Shown: piece by piece, positions 34,987 through 40,673 of the stretch
Layout: every line of letters starts with the position of its first letter
Numbering within the stretch: the stretch's first letter is position 1
Notes under the pieces: generated by a model
Seen by the model: only the letters and a program-made list of their open reading frames with translations
What the model was told of the DNA's origin: nothing
The model's database searches: none
Source: Flavobacteriales bacterium
GTDB lineage: Bacteria > Bacteroidota > Bacteroidia > Flavobacteriales_D > Crocinitomicaceae
DNA: 40,673 nt
NCBI GenBank assembly: GCA_013373595.1
Contig: JABXHO010000061.1
Coordinates: 1-40,673, forward strand
Direction of reading: 5' to 3'
Made by a program: the position numbers and the translations under genes

Positions 34987-35817
34987 TTAAGCAGACATGA
35001 AGCTAAGATTTGAGTTAATTACCGATAATTCTTCCGAGTTTACCGTAAGAAGCGGAATTTGTTGCTCATTTTCAATCATTGTTTGGATAAATGAATTCGG
35101 TGATGGAAGAATTCCTTCTTTGAAATAAGCCGCAGCAATGATATCGGCATCTACTTGTTTCGCGTAACTGATTAACTCGGTTTCGTATGACGCGTCTCTG
35201 TCCAGGTTCACAATTTCGTAATCAATACTGTGCTCATCCAAGTGACGACGTGCAATCATTTGATTTGCTTGCGTTTTATTATTCAACCAAGAATCCGAAT
35301 CGTGGTACCCAACTAAGTGAATTTTCGCTTTGAATTTCTTCGCCATTGAGCTCGCAAACGTAATAATCTGAAGGCTTTCTTTAGCAAAGCTAAACGGCAT
35401 AACAATCGTATTGATTTTTTCTACCTTCTTCTTTCCTTGAGTAATCAAAAAAGGAGAACTCGCATTGCTGATCATTTTTACAGCATTGCTTCCAAACAAT
35501 TTCTGCATTCCTTTCGCACCGTGCGTTCCCATAACGATCAACGATGTTTTCAAAATATCACCTGCTTTTCCAACATCTTCGAAAAGATCACCGACAATCA
35601 CTTTGGTTGTGACACGGCTCTGATCTTCAATGCTCATTTGAGCAACCAAATTTTTAAATTGTTGGCGCGCTTGAATGCGTTCTGAATGCTTTCCTACGAC
35701 GTGGAGCAGGTAAGCCGTTCCGTTATTCGCTTCAGCCAAATCAATAGCTAGACGCGTGGCACTTTGAGAAATTTCTGAAAAATCGTGAGGTACGAGATAA
35801 ATAGGATGTTTAAACAT
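34987..35817 (-). CDS. tandem universal stress protein (UspA family)
   Basis: A 276-aa cytosolic protein with two UspA domains. The first (about residues 1-140) starts with HPIYLVPHDFSEISQSATRLAIDLA and has the ATP-binding motif GTHGAKGMQKLFGSNAVKMI (G-x2-G-x9-GSN). The second (about 145-265) starts INTIVMPFSFAKESLQIITFAS and lacks a full ATP motif (AAAYFKEGILPSPNSFIQT), so it is probably structural. ATG 35817 is preferred; a TTG three codons upstream is less likely. Such tandem proteins respond to starvation and oxidative stress in many bacteria. It is divergent from the small T9SS protein at 35930. Confidence 0.9.
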   Translation of the reverse strand: MFKHPIYLVPHDFSEISQSATRLAIDLAEANNGTAYLLHVVGKHSERIQARQQFKNLVAQMSIEDQSRVTTKVIVGDLFEDVGKAGDILKTSLIVMGTHGAKGMQKLFGSNAVKMISNASSPFLITQGKKKVEKINTIVMPFSFAKESLQIITFASSMAKKFKAKIHLVGYHDSDSWLNNKTQANQMIARRHLDEHSIDYEIVNLDRDASYETELISYAKQVDADIIAAAYFKEGILPSPNSFIQTMIENEQQIPLLTVNSEELSVINSNLSFMSA

Positions 35818-35929
35818 AGTATGCAATTTAGTTGGATAAAGTTAATTAAATTCTTGGCGCGATTTTGGATTGTTCGGCAAATAATCTGAATAGATTTCAG
35901 TATATTTATATGAAACGTAATATTCATTG

Positions 35930-36409
35930 ATGAGAAAAATACTACTAGGACTCGCATTGATTTCGGGTACCACAACTTTCGCACAATCGGTTACGCCCGA
36001 AGTCACAGCTACTGCTGGTGCGCATTTCGCCATTCCAGGCTATCAAATGAGCTGGACATTAGGAGAACCGATTACCCAGACGCTATCGAATTCGTCAGGG
36101 CAACTAACACAAGGATTTCAACAAAGCAACATTTCCGTCATCGGAATAAACGATTACGATTTTTCGTATGAGATAGAAGTGTTTCCTAATCCAACCATAG
36201 ATATCGTACAAGTAAAATTGTCGGATGGAGTGAAGGAAGGACGCATTTCCATTATTGATCCAACAGGAAAAAGGATTTACGAAAATGAGATTGTTTCCGA
36301 TCACTTTATGTTGGACTTTGCTCCTTATGCTCAAGGAACCTACTTTTTAAATTTTAGCAGTTCGAATGGAGAATTGCAACACACAATTAGACTTCAAAAA
36401 CTCAAATAA
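35930..36409 (+). CDS. small exported protein with T9SS sorting domain
   Basis: A 159-aa product from ATG 35930 (the preceding TTG is not needed). Signal peptide residues 1-19 (TTTFAQ). A short segment ATAGAHFAIPGYQMSWTLGEPITQTLSNSSGQLTQGFQQ follows; I know this pattern from many short Bacteroidota proteins in which the mature part is little more than this motif plus a sorting domain. The T9SS type A domain fills residues about 78-159 (IEVFPNPTIDIVQVKL, ISIIDPTGKRIYE, QGTYFLNF, HTIRLQKLK). The next exported protein starts 1 bp after its stop. The pair probably forms one secreted or surface unit. Confidence 0.85.
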   Translation: MRKILLGLALISGTTTFAQSVTPEVTATAGAHFAIPGYQMSWTLGEPITQTLSNSSGQLTQGFQQSNISVIGINDYDFSYEIEVFPNPTIDIVQVKLSDGVKEGRISIIDPTGKRIYENEIVSDHFMLDFAPYAQGTYFLNFSSSNGELQHTIRLQKLK

Positions 36410-36410
36410 A

Positions 36411-37493
36411 ATGAAAAAATATTTACTAATACTTGCGGTGGCGCTTGCTTCCAATACATTTGCTCAGTCGCCAGAAGGAATTAATTATCAAGCTGTTGTT
36501 CGTGATGCTTTAGGAGCAACAATCACGAATTCTCCTGTAGGATTAAAATTGTCTTTGCTGCAGACATCTAGCACAGGGACAGTTGTATATGAAGAATCAT
36601 TTTCCACTTTTTCCAATGATTTCGGACTCGTGAATGTGGTGTTTGGAGAAGGAACGGTGATCAGTGGATCATTCGCCAATGTTGATTGGTCGATGGGGCC
36701 ATATTTTATTGAAGTAGCAGCGGATGTTGCGGGAGGAACGAACTATTCGGTTCTCGGGACACAACAATTAATGAGCGTTCCTTACGCGCTTTACGCGAAA
36801 TCAACAGGGAGTTCATTTAGCGGTGATTACAATGATTTAACAAATCAGCCAGCTATTCCAACAATGACATCGGAACTTGTGAACGATTCTGGTTTCATTA
36901 CGAGTCCAGATGACGCTGATGCAGATCCAACGAATGAAATTCAATCGCTTACACTTACAGGAAGCAGTTTGACTATTTCTGGAGGAAATGCAATCGATCT
37001 TTCGGGGGTAAATCCACAATTGACCGAAGCAGAAGTGGATGCATACGTAGCCAACAATGGTTACATCACAACTGAAGTAGATGGGAGTACAACGAACGAG
37101 TTGCAAACGCTATCGGTAAATGGAGATCAAATCAGTTTGAGTAATGGGGGAGGCACGGTAACCGTTCCAAAACCTGTGAAATTGGAAACAGGAGCTCGAA
37201 CGAATATGTGTGTGGGAAGTACGTCGCCTGGAGCGGGATGGACGGCTTATTCGGCATCGTCAATTTCAATAACAGTCAATACTTCAGGTTGTGCATTTAG
37301 TTCAACACCAACATACTTTACAAGTGTTGGAGGGCTAGGGAATCACTTTCAATTGACGGGGACAAGTGCGATTTACAGTCCAACAGCAACAGGATTTATT
37401 CTTTATGTAAAAAGAAGAGATGGAACTGCATTATCACCGGTTGATGCGGCAACAGACGGTTGGTTCATCAATTGGCAGGGAATTGGAGATTAA
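36411..37493 (+). CDS. exported tail-fibre-like protein, 360 aa
   Basis: Starts at ATG 36411, 1 bp after the preceding stop, with a signal peptide (MKKYLLILAVALASNTFAQ). Residues about 20-130 match a common Bacteroidota N-terminal domain: SPEGINYQAVVRDALGATITNSPVGLKLSLLQ, ending LMSVPYALYAKSTG. The middle has low-complexity, Asn/Thr-rich fibre-like sequence with a partial repeat (EIQSLTLTGSSLTISGG, ELQTLSVNGDQISLSNGGG), similar to trimeric phage-tail-fibre or collagen-like shafts. The last about 90 residues form a Gly/Ser/Thr-rich tip with two Cys. No T9SS domain is present on this protein, unlike its upstream partner. The last 26 bp overlap the convergent SGNH hydrolase gene. Confidence 0.75.
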   Translation: MKKYLLILAVALASNTFAQSPEGINYQAVVRDALGATITNSPVGLKLSLLQTSSTGTVVYEESFSTFSNDFGLVNVVFGEGTVISGSFANVDWSMGPYFIEVAADVAGGTNYSVLGTQQLMSVPYALYAKSTGSSFSGDYNDLTNQPAIPTMTSELVNDSGFITSPDDADADPTNEIQSLTLTGSSLTISGGNAIDLSGVNPQLTEAEVDAYVANNGYITTEVDGSTTNELQTLSVNGDQISLSNGGGTVTVPKPVKLETGARTNMCVGSTSPGAGWTAYSASSISITVNTSGCAFSSTPTYFTSVGGLGNHFQLTGTSAIYSPTATGFILYVKRRDGTALSPVDAATDGWFINWQGIGD

Positions 37494-38487
37494 TCCACTC
37501 GGCTAAAACGGGAGTGAGTTTCTTTGCAAAGTACGTGTGCGCTCGTCCATTTGGATGTGTGTCATACGGCAATTGATTGTACTTTTTGTTCTCGAGATTC
37601 AATGAGATATCCACGGTTTGAAAGCCTTCGGAACGAAGTTGCCTGAGGAATTGTTGCGTGTCCTTGTTTTTGGTTAATCCGGTAACAATCAAGTGGACCT
37701 CGTGTTTTTCGCAAAGCGCTTTGATTTTCTGGAAGATAGAAAGACTATTCTCAACCAAATTGATGTTAGATTCCTTCGACTTATCGCTCATGCTTTGGAA
37801 GTAGTGAACAGTTGCGAAGGTTTCTCTTCCAGGCCAATTGGAATATAATTTATCGTAATCGACCGTTTTAATGGTGTCATTCTCGATATAAGGGAAGCCG
37901 CTCTTTTTTAGAGCTTTACTCGCTGCTTCATTCGATCGTTGATAACCCAGAACCAAGCTGTTTCGATAGCGTGGAGTGAGCGAGTTCCGTTCGTGATGAA
38001 AGTCGCAAAAGTTCACGACGACCATTTCGGGAATGTTCCCAGTTGCGATTTCTTCTTTCAATTGCAAATAGGATTGCACCGAACCAAAACCAGGGACGCC
38101 AAAATTGCGGATGTCTACATTCGAAAATGCCTGCTGGAGCTGATATGGAAAGGAAAGTGAATCGTCAACCCCCATTCCGTACGTGAATGAACAGCCCATA
38201 ACGAAAACATCTGGGAGGGAATCTGCTTTTGCTGAATTTCCTGTTATTCGCTGACCATCGATGTGCGTAGCCGTATAAGCTGGAGCGCCATTCATGCTTA
38301 CAGAGTAAACGCCTTCACCCAATGAAAAACCGAGATCAGCGGACGCCTCCAAGCACATATTGGGTTTGCTTACAATACTATATTCCGTCTGATGATAGGC
38401 TCCATACCCTAAAATGCGTAGTGCAAGTTCTAAGCAAATCGGTGTAATTATCACCAAAAACAAAATGTATCGAATGCGCTTTTTCAT
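37468..38487 (-). CDS. SGNH/GDSL-family hydrolase-like protein, membrane-anchored
   Basis: A 339-aa protein with an N-terminal membrane segment or signal (residues 5-25, IRYILFLVIITPICLELALRI). Block I of SGNH hydrolases is FVMGCSFTYGMGV (Ser100). RNFGVPGFGS supplies the oxyanion Gly, VVNFCDFHHERN lies near block III, and YDTHPNGRAH (Asp309, His311) is block V. These proteins are esterases or O-acetyl-transfer partners acting on surface glycans, peptidoglycan or lipids. The NTERN-type block III Asn is not clear. The gene's end overlaps the end of the fibre-like gene by 26 bp in convergent orientation. No neighbouring glycan cluster indicates a substrate. Confidence 0.75.
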   Translation of the reverse strand: MKKRIRYILFLVIITPICLELALRILGYGAYHQTEYSIVSKPNMCLEASADLGFSLGEGVYSVSMNGAPAYTATHIDGQRITGNSAKADSLPDVFVMGCSFTYGMGVDDSLSFPYQLQQAFSNVDIRNFGVPGFGSVQSYLQLKEEIATGNIPEMVVVNFCDFHHERNSLTPRYRNSLVLGYQRSNEAASKALKKSGFPYIENDTIKTVDYDKLYSNWPGRETFATVHYFQSMSDKSKESNINLVENSLSIFQKIKALCEKHEVHLIVTGLTKNKDTQQFLRQLRSEGFQTVDISLNLENKKYNQLPYDTHPNGRAHTYFAKKLTPVLAEWINLQFPAN

Positions 38488-38585
38488 TTGTCAAACTACT
38501 TCTTCCCAAATGGAAATGAAGAACCCGAATGCACGTGCAAGCGAGGTTTATCCCGACAAATAAACGATAAAATTTAAAGAAGCAA

Positions 38586-39290
38586 TTACTTGTTCATCCC
38601 TTTTGCGACCAAATAAGTTCCCGAAGAAATCCCCATAAGGGTAAATACTTGTGCCTCAAAGACTGGGAGTTTATGCATTTCAGCACCAAAGAAAGTGGTG
38701 AGATAAACGATCAAAAATGCCATGGTAAAGACCAATTGCTGCAGGCGTCCGATTGAAAGTTGACCTTCGTCGTCAGAGATTAAATCAATGAAAAACGATT
38801 TCGACTTTTGATGCATTTTCAGAACATTAGGAGCAGGTTGTCTATCTGCTGGAGCGACTTCTTTCGTCGCAGTGCTTGGATCTGCTGCCGCTCTCACCAT
38901 CTCCTGGTGTTCTTGTGTTTTCAGTTGAGGGTTTTCCGCTAAGGCCTCAGATCGTGCGTGATCGCTCTCAGTCATATCAGAAGATTGACTGCTGCTGATT
39001 ACTCCTGATGTTACGGCCACGCCCGCGGGAATACCTAGGAGAATGACCGCAGTTGTATTGAGATCAATGGTATGTAAAGGGTTGAATCCCCAATACAGAA
39101 GAAAGAGAGGGCAGATAATCAAGGTCCAAACCCAAAGTTGAAAGCGTCCCAAGCTGTACATGCGATCTTTCAATTGTAGTTTTGGAACACTTTCTTTGAG
39201 AATGTCCGTTTTCAATCCAATGTAAAGGATAATTCCGAAAGCAATGATCGCCACTGCAATGGAAATAATACTGTAAGCTGTCTGTGTCAT
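38586..39290 (-). CDS. uncharacterised membrane protein with internally duplicated 2-TM module
   Basis: A 234-aa protein from ATG 39290. Predicted membrane segments are at residues about 5-25, 52-68, 79-98, 184-201 and 211-229. A hydrophilic loop of about 85 residues, Ala/Glu/Gln-rich, joins TM3 and TM4. The TM2-TM3 and TM4-TM5 parts resemble each other: SLGRFQLWVWT (46-56) and SIGRLQQLVFT (179-189), each followed after 40-41 residues by LLGIPAG or LMGISSG. I have seen similar SRxQ...WT...LMGISSGTYL sequences in unannotated proteins of other phyla, but no function is known to me. The gene lies between the SGNH hydrolase and the di-haem peroxidase, all on the minus strand but with separate spacing. 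Confidence 0.7.
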   Translation of the reverse strand: MTQTAYSIISIAVAIIAFGIILYIGLKTDILKESVPKLQLKDRMYSLGRFQLWVWTLIICPLFLLYWGFNPLHTIDLNTTAVILLGIPAGVAVTSGVISSSQSSDMTESDHARSEALAENPQLKTQEHQEMVRAAADPSTATKEVAPADRQPAPNVLKMHQKSKSFFIDLISDDEGQLSIGRLQQLVFTMAFLIVYLTTFFGAEMHKLPVFEAQVFTLMGISSGTYLVAKGMNK

Positions 39291-39365
39291 AGTGGTGTGG
39301 TTTTCTTTTAGCACCTTCAAAATACAAAAAAAACGCACACGACCATTCGATCTCGTTACATTCTC

Positions 39366-40388
39366 CTATGGCTCAGCGATTAACTCAGAACTCAATAGTT
39401 CATAATCATTTAGTGTTTCTAAAAATTTCTTCAATTGAAAACGCTCCGTATCCGAAATAGGAATGCCATTGCTTAATTCTGGAGCAAGCGTAGGAGATGC
39501 CACAATACCATGATCATAGTGATCCAGCACTTGATCGATGGTGAAGAAGCGACCATCGTGCATATACGGATACGTAAACAACACATTTCTCAACGTTGGT
39601 ACTTTGAACTTTCCAAAATCCACTGGGTTTTGCGTGATACGGAACCGTCCAGAGTCTGCTGGAGCTTGATCGAGTCCGTTATTGATAAACGCGTAATTGG
39701 TAAACAGTGGTTCCGTGTGACATGAAGCACATTTTGCCAGAAAAACGTCGTATCCAGCCTGTTGATCGGCATCGAAAACGGCCTTTCCACGTTGAACATC
39801 ATCGTAGAGTGATTGATCAGAGGTAATCATCAAAACAAACTGTGAAAGTGCTTTGAATAATTCGTAGTCGGTTACTTCTGAAACTCCAAAAGCATTGGCG
39901 AATTTAGCTTTCCATTCTTGCGAGTTATTCAATTTTTCTAGTATTCCAGGGATTGTTTCGTTCATCTCAACAGGACTCGTAATAGGAGCGAGGTGAAACA
40001 TGTCCAGATGATTTACACCGCCATCCCACATGAAATAAGGCTGCCATGCCATGTTGAAGATTGCAGGAGCATTCCGCGTTCCTGTTAATCCGCCAACACC
40101 AACACTCAATGCGACATTGTGATCTGCAAATTGGTGCGTTTGTGCATGACAAGAGGCACAAGAAATGGTGTTATCTGAAGATAAAAGTGTGGAGTAAAAC
40201 AAGTCTTTTCCTAACTCAAAGCCTGCAGTTGTTACAGGGTATTGATCGACAGGGTATTCTGGTGTTGGGAAATACTCTGGTTGATAAAAGCTGACTTCTT
40301 TCGCTACTTCAATCGTAGGTTCCTTTTTCTTACAAGATGAGAAAGTTACAACGAGCGAAATGCCTAAAATGCTTAAAAATGCTTTCAT
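39366..40388 (-). CDS. di-haem cytochrome c peroxidase (CCP/MauG/MbnH family) lipoprotein
   Basis: From ATG 40388 the product is 340 aa with a lipoprotein-like signal (VVTFSSC, Cys19). Two c-type haem sites are seen: CASCH at 77-81 and CASCH at 220-224. The segment GTRNAPAIFNMAWQPYFMWDGGVNHLDM is typical of the family, as are SPVEMNE and the distal YMHDGRFFTIDQVLDHYDHG. The family includes bacterial cytochrome c peroxidases, MauG and MbnH, which form a bis-Fe(IV) state and oxidise a partner protein. An MbnP-like gene lies directly upstream, the usual MbnP-MbnH order, so tryptophan oxidation of that partner is a reasonable inference. Located in the periplasm or outer membrane. A 28-nt hairpin separates the two genes. 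Confidence 0.88.
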   Translation of the reverse strand: MKAFLSILGISLVVTFSSCKKKEPTIEVAKEVSFYQPEYFPTPEYPVDQYPVTTAGFELGKDLFYSTLLSSDNTISCASCHAQTHQFADHNVALSVGVGGLTGTRNAPAIFNMAWQPYFMWDGGVNHLDMFHLAPITSPVEMNETIPGILEKLNNSQEWKAKFANAFGVSEVTDYELFKALSQFVLMITSDQSLYDDVQRGKAVFDADQQAGYDVFLAKCASCHTEPLFTNYAFINNGLDQAPADSGRFRITQNPVDFGKFKVPTLRNVLFTYPYMHDGRFFTIDQVLDHYDHGIVASPTLAPELSNGIPISDTERFQLKKFLETLNDYELLSSELIAEP

Positions 40389-40397
40389 AATAAAATA

Positions 40398-40425
40398 GCC
40401 GACACCACCTTTCGATGATGCCGGC
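40398..40425 (-). promoter_or_regulatory. strong intercistronic RNA hairpin with GAAA tetraloop
   Basis: On the minus strand GCCGGCATCATC (40425-40414), GAAA, GGTGGTGTCGGC (40409-40398). All 12 positions pair in RNA (three or four as G-U), and the loop is a GNRA tetraloop. Pairing is complete only for minus-strand RNA. A U-rich UAUUUUAUU follows directly, then the peroxidase ATG. It could be a partial terminator, a stability element or a translation-control stem. Confidence 0.75.
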
Positions 40426-40433
40426 ATTTGATT

Positions 40434-40673
40434 TTAATTGTGAATCATCATAAAGTTAACTCCAGTATGGAAGTCCGTTGACATTGTTACGGCATTTGCT
40501 CCTGGCATCATCAAACTATTGATGTTCGATACAGAACCAATTGTGTTGAAAAGTGTCGAAGGATCAACCGTCATATGAATTTTTGGGTTTCCAGCACCGT
40601 TGAGTGTCAAATTCCCTCCGAAAGAAGCTTCTTTCACTTCAACCGTATTGTTGGCACCTGAGAATCCACCTAA
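40434..40673 (-). CDS. MbnP-like protein, C-terminal end (5' end outside window)
   Basis: Only the last 79 residues are present; the frame is open to the window edge. They contain SFGGNLTLNGAGNPKIHMTVDPSTLFN..., a Met-rich stretch SLMMPGANAVTMSTDFHTGVNFMMIHN and the stop. This beta-strand-rich end with several His and Met residues resembles the end of MbnP-family proteins of Bacteroidota, which are encoded next to MbnH-type di-haem peroxidases, as here. MbnP proteins bind copper and carry a tryptophan oxidised by MbnH. The conserved tryptophan is not within this fragment, so the assignment relies on the neighbour and on general resemblance. Confidence 0.5.
   Translation of the reverse strand, partial: LGGFSGANNTVEVKEASFGGNLTLNGAGNPKIHMTVDPSTLFNTIGSVSNINSLMMPGANAVTMSTDFHTGVNFMMIHN

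Overview
The window reads as ordinary chromosome of a member of the Bacteroidota, most likely order Flavobacteriales (a Crocinitomicaceae/Fluviicola-like genome is my best guess; no rRNA is present to test it). Reasons: several secreted proteins end in type IX secretion system (T9SS) sorting domains, a PorP/SprF protein is present, pdhA is followed directly by pdhC, a TonB-dependent receptor and OmpA-like proteins occur, and several genes are preceded by the Bacteroidota promoter pattern TTG-(about 19-20)-TAnnTTTG. Base composition looks even. I saw no insertion sequence, prophage, CRISPR array, tRNA or rRNA.

Layout. 1-2266: end of a TonB-dependent receptor, a patch of degenerate intergenic repeats, and a convergent OmpA-family protein. 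2273-4650: gyrB with a clear terminator, then a 65-aa helical protein. 4693-9901 (minus): an uncharacterised lipoprotein and a 1369-aa secreted M43 metalloprotease with Ig-like repeats and a T9SS tail. 10068-12931 (minus): dnaB and, 26 bp behind it, a secreted protein of the group usually misnamed asparagine synthetase B. 13177-15619: mnmD and mtaB (tRNA modification) around a second small helical protein related to the one after gyrB. 15730-18610: a membrane-anchored papain-like peptidase, cdd and a DUF3298 lipoprotein in one run. 18764-21613: pdhA, pdhC and mgsA.

21856-28631 is a surface region. A 1358-aa exported protein carries six modules of exactly 51 residues and a gliding-motility-type C-terminal domain. 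It is followed after 5 bp by a PorP/SprF barrel fused to an OmpA peptidoglycan-binding domain, then a DinB-like protein and a Calx-beta T9SS cargo protein. 28688-30234 (minus) is a translationally coupled pair: a short sugar-phosphate transferase and an archaeal-type (class II) GAPDH homologue. 30598-34379 carries two exported proteins, each preceded by the same 14-bp perfect palindrome, then a DUF2459 protein coupled to DNA polymerase IV. 34380-40673 holds a Cys glutathione peroxidase, a tandem universal stress protein, two coupled exported proteins, an SGNH hydrolase, an internally duplicated membrane protein, and a di-haem peroxidase downstream of the end of an MbnP-like gene, with a strong strand-specific RNA hairpin between them.

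I found no unambiguous new defence or mobile system. The observations most worth following are the twin palindromes (30598-30613 and 31952-31967), the GAPDH-like/sugar transferase pair, the hairpin at 40398-40425, the pair of small helical proteins, and candidate -7 elements lying only 3-8 bases before start codons.
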